A DNA stretch of 64,000 nucleotides from Shewanella nanhaiensis (GTDB taxonomy: Bacteria; Pseudomonadota; Gammaproteobacteria; Enterobacterales; Shewanellaceae), in the NCBI RefSeq assembly GCF_019457885.1, contig NZ_JAHZST010000002.1, positions 372,001-436,000 on the forward strand, written 5' to 3'. Both the position numbers and the translations under genes were made by a program. Under the pieces are notes generated by a model. The model was not told where the DNA came from. It worked only from the letters and a program-made list of their open reading frames with translations, and made no database searches. Position 1 is the first letter of the stretch; the number at the start of each line of letters is the position of its first letter. Shown in pieces: positions 47,921 to 55,482 of this stretch.

Positions 47921-48316
47921 ATGACCACCGATCCCGTTTCACCTATGGTGACAAACCTAAAGCTCAAACGTAAATCCCGCATACTCGAGATCACCTTCGA
48001 CAGTGGCGATACTCATCAAGTCAGCTGTGAAATGCTACGAGTTTACTCACCTTCAGCAGAAGTTCACGGCCATGGTAATCCAGTGCTGGTGACCCATAAG
48101 AAAAACGTCAACATAAAAGCATTAACCCCTGTGGGCAACTATGCCGTTAAGATCGTTTTCGATGATGGTCACGATACAGGGCTATTTTCATGGAAAGTAC
48201 TCCATGATCTTGCCACTAACCAAGCTGAGTTATGGGAAAACTACCTTGCCAGATTACGTGCAGCGAAAGCCAGCCGCGAGCCTCTTATCGATATGGCAGT
48301 GAAATATCACAACTAA
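47921..48316 (+). CDS. DUF971 protein (GBBH-like N-terminal domain)
   Basis: 131 residues from the ATG at 47921; a TTG four codons earlier is unlikely. The domain (about 11-105) shows LEITFDSGDTHQVSCEMLRV and the family end GLFSWKVLHDLA. It is related to the N-terminal domain of gamma-butyrobetaine hydroxylase, without the dioxygenase part. Such stand-alone proteins commonly follow hslU in gammaproteobacteria; the role is unknown. Confidence 0.88.
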   Translation: MTTDPVSPMVTNLKLKRKSRILEITFDSGDTHQVSCEMLRVYSPSAEVHGHGNPVLVTHKKNVNIKALTPVGNYAVKIVFDDGHDTGLFSWKVLHDLATNQAELWENYLARLRAAKASREPLIDMAVKYHN

Positions 48317-48373
48317 TACCTTAGCGCTGTTCTCACACTTCAACGCGTTAATACCTAACTCTATTAAGCCCCT

Positions 48374-49309
48374 CTATTTAAACTTTACAGAGCTTTGTAC
48401 TTGGGTATTAACATGTAATGAAAATACATCAGGCCTCGAATAGTGGCCCGCAACATCTAACGCCCTTTTAGAGATAGCAACAGCGTGTTTATCCACCTCA
48501 GCGTATAAGATCCCTTTCTCTCGCCTCATCGGGCCGGCAACCACCTTTCCTCCTGGCGCAACAACAAGGGAGTCGCCGGGGTTAATCCACTCAGTAGGAT
48601 CAGGGTACAGACTCTCTTTATCAGGAAAGTCATCGGGAAGATCACTATGCTCTAAAGCAACACCACAGCAGATCACCCAACAACGTCCCTCTCTGGCGAT
48701 ATGCTGCATAGTACCAAGCCAGTCATCACCACTGTCATAAGTGGGAGCGACATAGAGCTCAACACCTTGAGAGTAGAGTGCGTACCGAGCAAGTGGCATA
48801 TAGTTTTCCCAGCATAGCAATGTAGATAACCTTCCTGCGTTGGTCTCAACAACCTTAAGTGTTGAACCATCTCCAAAACCCCAAACCATACGCTCAGGGT
48901 TGGTTGGCATTAGCTTACGATGTCGATTTAACACCTCTCCATCAGGGCCTATGGTCACAACAGTGTTATAAAGTGTCGCACGACTCAGCTGACCATCACG
49001 TTCATTGATGCCACAAACCAGCGTAATTTGGTGAGTTTGCGCTGCATGGCAAAGCGGGGCTAGCTCCCCCTCGTCGATACAGATAGCACTATTTAATAGT
49101 CTTTCGTGCAGTGATTCAGAGGTGCCCCAATCACCTCCGGGACGCAGGCGCCATATCCACGCAGGATAGCCAGCGATATACGCCTCAGGGAAGATGACCA
49201 ACTCAGCGCCATTTTCAACCGCTTCCTCAATCAAATTGATGGCTTTGGCTATTGTTTTATCACGATCTAGTAATATGGGGGATTCTTGCACAAGGGCTAC
49301 TTTAGACAT
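48374..49309 (-). CDS. Nitrilase-type carbon-nitrogen hydrolase
   Basis: 311 residues from the ATG at 49309 (AAGG 8 nt upstream); an ATG two codons earlier is possible. Catalytic triad: Glu42 (FPEAYI), Lys132 (HRKLMPTN) and Cys166 (LLCWENYMP). CWENYMP with an aromatic-rich pocket (PEAYIAGYPAWIW) is the pattern of true nitrilases rather than amidases, so it probably converts a nitrile to the carboxylic acid and ammonia. Substrate unknown. It stands alone, convergent with the DUF971 gene; this gene is variable among Shewanella. Confidence 0.88.
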   Translation of the reverse strand: MSKVALVQESPILLDRDKTIAKAINLIEEAVENGAELVIFPEAYIAGYPAWIWRLRPGGDWGTSESLHERLLNSAICIDEGELAPLCHAAQTHQITLVCGINERDGQLSRATLYNTVVTIGPDGEVLNRHRKLMPTNPERMVWGFGDGSTLKVVETNAGRLSTLLCWENYMPLARYALYSQGVELYVAPTYDSGDDWLGTMQHIAREGRCWVICCGVALEHSDLPDDFPDKESLYPDPTEWINPGDSLVVAPGGKVVAGPMRREKGILYAEVDKHAVAISKRALDVAGHYSRPDVFSLHVNTQVQSSVKFK

Positions 49310-49432
49310 GGTCATGACCTTACTCTGCTAAGTGTCGATTTTCTGTTCTGAAAACCGTTGAAATACTCTTTCACCACTCTTTAAAACTAGTTCAGCAGAG
49401 AAACTAAGCCAATTAAAAATAGCCCTCGTAAA

Positions 49433-49603
49433 TTAACCCTTTTTCTCTAATGTCAGCTCCAACACCTTACTATCGCCAGCAAACCACTTCTGAACATAAA
49501 TAGTCCCCATAATCGGTGCCTGCCCTGGCTCAGAGACCTCTTGATAACGAACACTATTTTTTGTCTCTTTCTCATATTCAAACTTTACCGTCTTTTTTGA
49601 CAT
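49433..49603 (-). CDS. Small uncharacterised protein, 56 residues
   Basis: A complete minus-strand ORF: MSKKTVKFEYEKETKNSVRY at the start, MGTIYVQKWF in the middle, ending LTLEKKG. It is Lys/Glu-rich, soluble, with alternating beta-type sequence. It resembles a group of short conserved proteins I have seen near hypothetical genes in Shewanella/Vibrio. The overall composition is convincingly protein-like, but the ribosome site (GAGAG) is weak. It is divergent from the gene at 49684, with 80 bp between. Function unknown. Confidence 0.72.
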   Translation of the reverse strand: MSKKTVKFEYEKETKNSVRYQEVSEPGQAPIMGTIYVQKWFAGDSKVLELTLEKKG

Positions 49604-49683
49604 ATCAGCTCTCTTTCAATAAAAATTACAGCCACAATACTGCTAAAATAACACTTTCAACGCGCACAGACTTAAGAAAAATC

Positions 49684-50154
49684 ATGTCTAAACTCAAATT
49701 CGACGTCAGCATTATCTATAGCGGCATCTTCACTAAATGGAATGAACAGAGTGATAGCTTGCCCCGACTAACAAAAGCCACTGTGCACGTCCCTGCCGAG
49801 GTAGATATAGAGTTTGGTTTTATCGCGCAGATTAAGAAAGCAAAAAATCAAAAGCTTAGATACTGTATCTATCACCCCGACATTCCAGATGATGATGGAA
49901 AAATACGCCCTCCCTTCGATGGTGAGCTCTACGTAGAGAGCAATGATTGGAAGTTTTATATCGGAGATACCATCTGGGCACCGGTGCAGAATAAAACTGG
50001 CAAGTGGCGCATGACTTTAGAGTTAAAAGGAAAGGTTATCGCCGAAAAAACCTTTAAGGTTCATCTTCCTGATGAGCTACCTCACTCAGATACTAACCGG
50101 CTCAAACATGAGGATGAAAAGATCGCCTCATTTTGGAAAAAACGTGGACTATAG
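49684..50154 (+). CDS. DUF3859-type conserved protein
   Basis: 156 residues from the ATG at 49684 (MSKLKFDVSIIYSGIF); the frame is open to 49516, but that stretch overlaps the minus-strand small gene and looks non-coding. Soluble, beta-rich, with recognisable blocks VDIEFGFIAQIKKAK, YHPDIPDDDGKIRPPFDGE and TIWAPVQNKTGKWRMTLEL. I believe this is DUF3859, an uncharacterised family in marine gammaproteobacteria; family naming is from memory of the motif set. Confidence 0.75.
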   Translation: MSKLKFDVSIIYSGIFTKWNEQSDSLPRLTKATVHVPAEVDIEFGFIAQIKKAKNQKLRYCIYHPDIPDDDGKIRPPFDGELYVESNDWKFYIGDTIWAPVQNKTGKWRMTLELKGKVIAEKTFKVHLPDELPHSDTNRLKHEDEKIASFWKKRGL

Positions 50155-50159
50155 CAGAC

Positions 50160-50296
50160 TTTAAACAATAGGAACCTTAGGGTTCAATTCCATTTCATTT
50201 TCATACGAAAAAGCCCCAAGTACTCTTTATTACCAGAAGTACTTGGGGCTTCATCTAAATATGGCGCTGGGGTAGCTGGTTTAAACAATAGGAACC
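50160..50296. repeat. Direct repeat flanking the tRNA-Ser trailer
   Basis: TTTAAACAATAGGAACC occurs at 50160-50176 and again at 50280-50296. Each copy is followed by a hairpin and then TAAATATGGCG (second unit ends with the tRNA 3' end TGGCG). The arrangement is a duplicated tRNA 3'-end plus trailer/terminator unit of about 120 bp. Confidence 0.65.
50211..50251 (-). terminator. Second terminator downstream of tRNA-Ser
   Basis: A perfect 14-bp stem AAGCCCCAAGTACT/AGTACTTGGGGCTT with a 13-nt loop. The minus strand continues CTTTTTCG, giving a short T-run. It may also end transcripts of the plus-strand gene at 49684-50154. Confidence 0.75.
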
Positions 50297-50327
50297 CTAA
50301 GGGTCAACCACCTACCTTAAAACGAAA

Positions 50328-50353
50328 AAAGGCTACTCTTTCGAGTAGCCTTT
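50328..50353 (-). terminator. Primary terminator of tRNA-Ser
   Basis: An 11-bp stem AAAGGCTACTC/GAGTAGCCTTT with a 4-nt TTTC loop and T6 on the minus strand, 12 bp beyond the tRNA CCA end. Confidence 0.88.
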
Positions 50354-50364
50354 CGTCTTAAATA

Positions 50365-50455
50365 TGGCGGAGGGATAGGGATTTGAACCCTAGATGGGCT
50401 ATAAACCCATGCCGGTTTTCAAGACCGGTGCATTCGACCACTCTGCCATCCCTCC
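50365..50455 (-). tRNA. tRNA-Ser (anticodon UGA)
   Basis: 91 nt including encoded CCA. The acceptor stem GGAGGGA/TCCCTCC, discriminator G, D-arm GCAGAGTGGTCGAATGC, anticodon stem-loop CCGGT-CTTGAAA-ACCGG giving TGA, a long class II variable arm (ATGGGTTTATAGCCCAT) and T-arm GGGTTCAAATCCC all fold properly. The long variable arm is the serine identity element. Confidence 0.97.
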
Positions 50456-50466
50456 GAACGCCGCTG

Positions 50467-50495
50467 ATAATAGGGATTGTTGAGGTCAATGTAAA
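50467..50495 (-). promoter_or_regulatory. Promoter of tRNA-Ser
   Basis: -35 TTTACA (50490-50495) and -10 TATTAT (50467-50472), 17-bp spacer, followed by the G/C-rich discriminator CAGCGGCG expected of a stringently controlled tRNA promoter. Confidence 0.75.
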
Positions 50496-50608
50496 GCCCA
50501 ACTTGATTCAAATGTCTAAAAAACAGTCCATTAATGCAATAAAATGCTTAAGGGAACGTTTTTTAGTCATTCTATGCCTAAAAGCAGTACTTTCAATCGG
50601 GCAAATAA

Positions 50609-51811
50609 TCAACCCACAGCGGGTAACAGATTAGCCATCTGCAGTAACTGGACTAACATGATCAACACGCCAGCTAAGGTGACAATAATCAAACCCGCCT
50701 TACCACCTTTTACTCTATAACCTTCAAGTTCCTGCTGTTTACGCTGAGAAGCTACCATAGCAACAGGCAAAAAGATCGCTAACACCACCAAAGCAAATGC
50801 TGCGTAGCCTAACGCAGTGATAAATCCCTGAGGGTAAAACAGTGCAAAACCTAAAGGTGGTAAAAAGGTAACCCCAGCAATCTGAACTCTATGGCCTGCC
50901 GTCTTACTGCGCTTTAGAAGATCAGACAGAAAGTCATACAACCCCAAACTTACCCCAAGAAATGAAGTTGCTAAGGCAAGGTCGGCAAAAATAGAGACCG
51001 CGTTAGCTATCATAGGGTCATGAAGCAAACTACTGAGCGAGCTAATAAACCCGTTAAGACTCTGGCTATTCATTAGTGTGCTCTGGGTTAACACACCTTG
51101 ACTCGCCACCAACCATAACAAGTAAATTAGCAGTGGCAGAGCCGACCCAACAACAATGATCCATCTCAACGCCTTAGTATCTTTCCCTAAGTAACGCACT
51201 ATCGAGGGGATGGAGCCGTGAAAACCAAAAGAGGTAAAGATAACAGGCAGTGAAGCCAAAACTAACCCTTGGTGCACAGGCAGTTCAACTAAGTTACTGA
51301 CCGATACATGGGGTAACAGAAGAAATAACATCACAACTAGCGCCACAAGCTTTAAAGAGAACAAGCTCCGATTTATGAAATCAACCGAGTGTGTTCCGAT
51401 TGCAACAACAGTACCTATCAGTAACGTAAAGAGTATTGCTCCAGCCTGCATAGGTAAGTCCAATGAAAACCAACCCGTTAACTTACTGTGTATCTGCTCT
51501 CCGCCACCTGCGATATATGCAGCACAGAGAGCATAAAACAGAAACATCATAGAGAAACTAGCAACAAGCTGTCCCTTACGTCCAAGCAGTTTATAGGCCA
51601 AGGTATGTAAGGTTGCATCAACTGGGGCAAACTGATGAACCTCAACCATCAATAACGCTGTATAAGCCATCAAAGACCAGATAAGCAACATGATCACACT
51701 TGCGGTGCCAAAACCTAATCCTGACGAGGCTAAAGGGAGTGCTAACATGCCCGCACCAATTGTAGTGCCAGCAATAATGAGCATGCTGCCAAAAGTTTTA
51801 CTTTTATTCAT
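50609..51811 (-). CDS. tyrP: Tyrosine-specific permease TyrP-like (HAAAP family)
   Basis: 400 residues, about 11 membrane helices, closely matching the pattern of E. coli TyrP: GTTIGAGMLALPLA at the start, LPVIFTSFGFHGSIPSIV in the middle, FADLALATSFLGVSLGL, and a short C-terminus after YRVKGGK. It is an inner-membrane proton symporter for tyrosine, or possibly another aromatic amino acid (Mtr/TnaB relatives). GGA lies 8 nt before the ATG. I did not find a convincing TyrR box upstream. Confidence 0.9.
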   Translation of the reverse strand: MNKSKTFGSMLIIAGTTIGAGMLALPLASSGLGFGTASVIMLLIWSLMAYTALLMVEVHQFAPVDATLHTLAYKLLGRKGQLVASFSMMFLFYALCAAYIAGGGEQIHSKLTGWFSLDLPMQAGAILFTLLIGTVVAIGTHSVDFINRSLFSLKLVALVVMLFLLLPHVSVSNLVELPVHQGLVLASLPVIFTSFGFHGSIPSIVRYLGKDTKALRWIIVVGSALPLLIYLLWLVASQGVLTQSTLMNSQSLNGFISSLSSLLHDPMIANAVSIFADLALATSFLGVSLGLYDFLSDLLKRSKTAGHRVQIAGVTFLPPLGFALFYPQGFITALGYAAFALVVLAIFLPVAMVASQRKQQELEGYRVKGGKAGLIIVTLAGVLIMLVQLLQMANLLPAVG

Positions 51812-52129
51812 CTATGGGTTCCAAAATTGGAGTGAGAATTCGAAGCCGACGATCTGGCTCTTGTTGAAAACAACATAGCCACAATGGTGTGATTTAGGTA
51901 TGACTTTAATTTACCTTTATCTACGCCACTGTGGCTGTAGATAACTTGTCATTAAATTAGTAAATAGCACGTAAACCGCCCTGTAAGATCGCATTAATGG
52001 CGCCCGGAAACATTGAAATATGCAACGAAGTTCCCCAGACAATCGAAGTAATCGCTTAAGATAGAGTGTCCCCTAAAAGCTGTCAATCTAGATTGCTTTA
52101 TATTGATATAGCTTCGGTAAAATAGGTTT
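51812..52129. other. Intergenic region upstream of tyrP
   Basis: About 318 bp, no supported gene. It must hold the tyrP promoter. AGCCACA (51877-51883) and TGTGGCT (51930-51936) form a 7-bp inverted repeat; nothing else recognisable. Confidence 0.4.
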
Positions 52130-52444
52130 ATACCAATCAGTATAAAGATTTGATCGCTCAGCGAGAGTTTAGCGGTTCTGAGGCAAGGTCCTTAATTGCT
52201 CCTGCATTAATGACATTCAGAACATCCATGTTCTTTGCAACGAGTGAAGAGCATAGTTATTCTAAGGTTAAGCTCGTTAACACAGTATCAGAACCGCTAA
52301 AACTCGCCTGGAAGGAGTGTTTTTGGCTGCCTACTTCTGCGTTGAATGCACTCACAAGGGAACAACCATTCTGTCATCCATTCGCCTTGAATTAGTTTGC
52401 CAAAACACACTCTGAGTAGATCAGCTTCTTATACTGATTGGTAT
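52130..52444. mobile_element. 315-bp nested inverted-repeat (MITE-like) element
   Basis: Perfect 16-bp terminal inverted repeats: ATACCAATCAGTATAA at 52130-52145 and its complement at 52429-52444. Nested inside is a second inverted pair, GCGAGAGTTTAGCGGTTCTGA (52161-52181) against TCAGAACCGCTAAAACTCGC (52288-52307), 20 bp with one slip. It encodes no transposase; the 81-codon ORF in it is an accident of composition. A shortened relative lies at 4261-4349. No clear target duplication is visible. Confidence 0.75.
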
Positions 52445-52531
52445 TGCACATGTACTATTCATTATACATACAAGGTCTTCTTTGTTAGTTTATACCCACT
52501 TTGTTTCGCGATTTTCAGCACAATAAAGCTC

Positions 52532-52642
52532 AGTTTTCCCCTAATCGCAGATTATGACAGAAGTATCTACGCCAAATTTGCCAACGCAGGAATACCTAGG
52601 TTTATCTTGCTAGATAAAGAGAACAAGATAGTTAAAACATAG
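52532..52642 (+). pseudogene. Remnant of a thioredoxin-fold (TlpA/AhpC-like) protein, C-terminal part
   Basis: The reading frame ends with FPLIADYDRSIYAKF and AGIPRFILLDKENKIV, then a stop. This is the cis-proline/beta-hairpin region of TlpA/peroxiredoxin-like thioredoxin folds (GIPxxxLIDKxGKIV). No upstream CxxC half is found; upstream DNA is non-coding and then the 315-bp element. I infer a decayed gene whose 5' part was lost, perhaps with the element's arrival. Confidence 0.5.
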
Positions 52643-52660
52643 AATATTAAAGGATGATAT

Positions 52661-53089
52661 ATGAATGGTGCAGGTGGAACATCTGGCGGTATAGGGCAGT
52701 TTTTTATCGGGCTCATCATGATGTGCGGCGGCTTCTACATGCTGCTCAATGCGATCAAGGTAACTAGCTCTTTTGGTATGGGAAGTCGCCTTTACCATGT
52801 CTCAAATTTCGGCGGATTTAACATCACTAGCGGCATGATCATGATCCCCTTTATTTTTGGCGTCGGCATCATGTTTTACAACTACAAAAACATTCTTGGC
52901 TGGATACTCACCTTTGGCTCTCTAGTGGCCTTAATCTTTGGCGTCATCAGCTCAATCCAGTTCCGCTTTACCCATATGAGTGCCTTCGATCTCATTGTGA
53001 TCTTAGTGCTGAGCATAGGCGGTTTAGGACTTTTCCTACGCTCGTTTAAAGCATTAGATCAGGCCTACCCAGACAGTTCAAAACAGTAA
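52661..53089 (+). CDS. Small four-helix membrane protein, function unknown
   Basis: 142 residues with AAGGATG before the ATG. Four predicted membrane helices at about 12-30, 56-73, 78-97 and 106-125; Gly-rich N-terminus (MNGAGGTSGGIGQF) and hydrophilic C-terminus. No family recognised. Convergent with the small secreted protein gene, 6 bp between the stops. Confidence 0.78.
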   Translation: MNGAGGTSGGIGQFFIGLIMMCGGFYMLLNAIKVTSSFGMGSRLYHVSNFGGFNITSGMIMIPFIFGVGIMFYNYKNILGWILTFGSLVALIFGVISSIQFRFTHMSAFDLIVILVLSIGGLGLFLRSFKALDQAYPDSSKQ

Positions 53090-53095
53090 CGGCTT

Positions 53096-53320
53096 TTAAT
53101 GGCCAACCTGTATTGAAAGTGGGCAGGTTTGATTGCTAAATAGCACTCTGAAATGGGTTTCTTTAATCGTATGGTACTGACATATAAGCACAGTACCATC
53201 AACCTCAGACTTAACTAAATTGGCTGTCACAGCCGTTTGACTTGAGGCGAATGCCACTGTGGTAGAAAAGATAAGTGAAAAAACTATAACAACTGTCTTT
53301 TGCATCATATATTTTATCAT
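53096..53320 (-). CDS. Small secreted protein, function unknown
   Basis: 74 residues from the ATG at 53320 (AAGGG 6 nt upstream); other starts are a TTG one codon earlier and internal ATGs at 53308 and 53305. It has a clear signal peptide (KTVVIVFSLIFSTTVAFA, cleavage before SSQTA) and a mature domain of about 48 residues with two cysteines (LICQYH, NQTCPL) that could pair. No family recognised. Confidence 0.7.
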   Translation of the reverse strand: MIKYMMQKTVVIVFSLIFSTTVAFASSQTAVTANLVKSEVDGTVLICQYHTIKETHFRVLFSNQTCPLSIQVGH

Positions 53321-53415
53321 CAATTACCCTTATATCTTGATAAGTTCAATGAAGTTCTGCATACGGTATATCCTACCAGCAATAGCTGAACCTCTACTTA
53401 ACAAGAAGTTACCTC

Positions 53416-54846
53416 TTACTTTCCCTCGGTATACTCATTGATAATCTCAGCAAGGCGTGTCATAGCTAGCTCCATTTTATGGTTCCAAGGTAGAGCAAAG
53501 GTGATCCGAAAATAACTATCAAATGCCCCAGAAAAAGAGAACATGGCACCGGGAGCTATCGATAACTTATCCCTAATCACCCTCTCCCATAACTCCTCAC
53601 TAGAATAGCCATCAGGTAACTTAAACCAGATACAGGGCCCGCCTGTTGGCTCACTGATGTAAATAGAGGGACTCAACACTGGTAGTATCAAACTTTTCGT
53701 CTTCTGATAGTTCAATTTCATCTGGGCTCTGAGCTTACCCAGCAAGGTTTGATATTCACCATTAGCAAGCAGATTTGCCACCATATGTTGCAGTGCAATA
53801 CTTGGCTCTTCAGCAACGGTTTGCTTAGCAAACTGACACTGAGAAAAGGTATTAACACACAGCAGATAACCTAAACTGATTGAAGGTGAGATGGTGTCAT
53901 AAAAGTCGGCAATGCTAATCACCCTACAGTTGTTAGCATCAGCGGCTAAACTTGCAATCGTCACAGGACGAGATCTGCCAAAATAGAGCTCACCACGATC
54001 ATACTCAATCAAAGTAACATCATGCTCAATAGCCCACGCAATCAAGGCTTGTTTATCAGCAATACTTAATACTCGCCCAGTAGGATCGGCAAAATTAGGA
54101 TTAACTAGATACGTATCAAACCTCTGCTGTTTATAGGCCCTGGTTAATAATGCCAACTCATCTGCGTACTCTTCCTGCATCGGCACTTCAATCACGTCGG
54201 CATTAAACTGCTTTAATATCGCTTGGAAAAAAAATGATGCCGGAGACTCAATAGCAAGGGGTTTACCTATCGCTTTAGCGGCAGTTAATGCCAGCAATAA
54301 TCCCTCTTGGCGTCCATTGGTGACCAGTAACTGATCTTGATAAAACACTTGTCCAGAACGAAGCAGATGTCTACATATCTCATATCTCAGCTCAGGGAGT
54401 CCTTCGATGGGATCTTGCATAATGAGCTTATAGGGACGCAGTTTCAACACTTGCTTATGCAAGCGGTTTAACAGAAGCTCTTGATCGATAACGGTACTTG
54501 GAGCAGTGCAGGAGAGAGGAATAATATCTGGGTCATTAAAGGAGTATTGCACGGCATTCGCCAGCTCCAGTTGAGCATGTACTCGGTTGATACTGTGGCC
54601 GTAGTCAGGCTGTTTAGCTGACTTTTTTGATACCACAAAATAGCCTCGTTTAGGTTCAGAGTAGATCCACCCCAACTTCTCAAGCTCCATATAAGCCTGA
54701 GTCACCGTCGAAACTCCTACCCCCTTCTCTTTAGCATAGCGCCTTACAGACTCAAGCTTATTACTGCCCGCTCTATCTGAAAAGATCCCCAGCTCAATGG
54801 CTCGAATAACTTCATCAACAATTTTTAGGTATTTAAACTCAGCCAT
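53416..54846 (-). CDS. MocR-like regulator (GntR wHTH + aminotransferase fold), PLP lysine missing
   Basis: 476 residues from the ATG at 54846; a TTG at 54882 is unlikely. The N-terminal GntR winged helix (about 5-75; GVSTVTQAYMELEKLGWIYS) is followed by a class I aminotransferase-like domain (about 110-470). In the segment that should hold the Schiff-base lysine (S-S-F-S-K-x-L-x-P in YdcR-type proteins) this protein reads IADFYDTISPSISLGY, with Asp (codon 53896-53898) at the lysine position. The partner Asp/Tyr region reads IEYDRGELYFG. The substrate-carboxylate Arg (SYFRITFAL) is kept. It may sense a ligand without covalent PLP. Divergent from the GNAT gene. Confidence 0.88.
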   Translation of the reverse strand: MAEFKYLKIVDEVIRAIELGIFSDRAGSNKLESVRRYAKEKGVGVSTVTQAYMELEKLGWIYSEPKRGYFVVSKKSAKQPDYGHSINRVHAQLELANAVQYSFNDPDIIPLSCTAPSTVIDQELLLNRLHKQVLKLRPYKLIMQDPIEGLPELRYEICRHLLRSGQVFYQDQLLVTNGRQEGLLLALTAAKAIGKPLAIESPASFFFQAILKQFNADVIEVPMQEEYADELALLTRAYKQQRFDTYLVNPNFADPTGRVLSIADKQALIAWAIEHDVTLIEYDRGELYFGRSRPVTIASLAADANNCRVISIADFYDTISPSISLGYLLCVNTFSQCQFAKQTVAEEPSIALQHMVANLLANGEYQTLLGKLRAQMKLNYQKTKSLILPVLSPSIYISEPTGGPCIWFKLPDGYSSEELWERVIRDKLSIAPGAMFSFSGAFDSYFRITFALPWNHKMELAMTRLAEIINEYTEGK

Positions 54847-54855
54847 AGCGTGACG

Positions 54856-54934
54856 ATCTGTATTGGGTTTTATAGCTATCAACTGTATCTGTTTTGGTTT
54901 TAACGCTCAATATAAAGTAAAAAACAATACAGAT
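54856..54934. promoter_or_regulatory. Candidate operator between MocR-like gene and GNAT gene
   Basis: ATCTGTATTG (54856-54865) and its exact complement CAATACAGAT (54925-54934) flank a third related site CTGTATCTG (54883-54891). The 108-bp divergent intergenic region has three CTGTAT/ATACAG boxes, as expected for sites of the adjacent regulator. Confidence 0.6.
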
Positions 54935-54954
54935 AGTAATAAGAGAGCATATAG

Positions 54955-55482
54955 ATGAGTAAAATAATCACCGAAACAGACCGTCTTATCATACGAGAGT
55001 TTAACCTCGGTGATGCAAGCGCAGTTTATCATTTTAATGCACCTAAAGAGGTCAACCGCTTTACTGGTGATGCTGGAATGTGTGAGAACATTAAAGATGC
55101 AGAGCAGATCATCCGCAATATCTGGTTAGTGGAGTATCAGAAGTTTGGCTTTGGTCGTTGGGCGGTGGTGTTAAAAGAGAGCGATGAGGTCATCGGCTTT
55201 TGCGGCTTCAAAAATGAGCCCCGTATTAATGCTGTCGATATCGGCTATCGCTTTCACCCTGACTACTGGGGCAAAGGCTTCGCCACGGAATCAAATTTGG
55301 CTTGTATCGATTATGCGAAAAAGCATATGAAGCTGGACCGAGTCCTCGGTGATGTGGTTGTTGAAAACCTAGACTCTATCAAGGTACTGAAAAAGTTAGG
55401 CATGAATTACATCGGTCAATACCAAGAGGAAGGGTTTACCCTTAATCGATATGAACTTCTATTAAAGGGTAAAGCTGAATGA
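54955..55482 (+). CDS. GNAT family N-acetyltransferase (RimJ/RimL type)
   Basis: 175 residues. The N-terminus TETDRLIIREFNLGDA is typical of the Acetyltransf_3 group, and the acetyl-CoA-binding segment is about 90-115 (IGYRFHPDYWGKGFATES). It transfers an acetyl group to an amine; the substrate is unknown. The divergent arrangement with the MocR-like gene and the shared operator-like repeats suggest it is that regulator's target. It overlaps the next small ORF by 4 bp. Confidence 0.88.
   Translation: MSKIITETDRLIIREFNLGDASAVYHFNAPKEVNRFTGDAGMCENIKDAEQIIRNIWLVEYQKFGFGRWAVVLKESDEVIGFCGFKNEPRINAVDIGYRFHPDYWGKGFATESNLACIDYAKKHMKLDRVLGDVVVENLDSIKVLKKLGMNYIGQYQEEGFTLNRYELLLKGKAE

Noticed and set aside
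49516..49683. 56-codon extension of the DUF3859-type gene
   Set aside because: Overlaps the 56-residue minus-strand gene and lacks conserved-looking sequence; the ATG at 49684 starts the domain.
52150..52395. 81-codon ORF inside the 315-bp element
   Set aside because: It lies between inverted repeats, has no recognisable domain and no ribosome site, and reads like repeat DNA.
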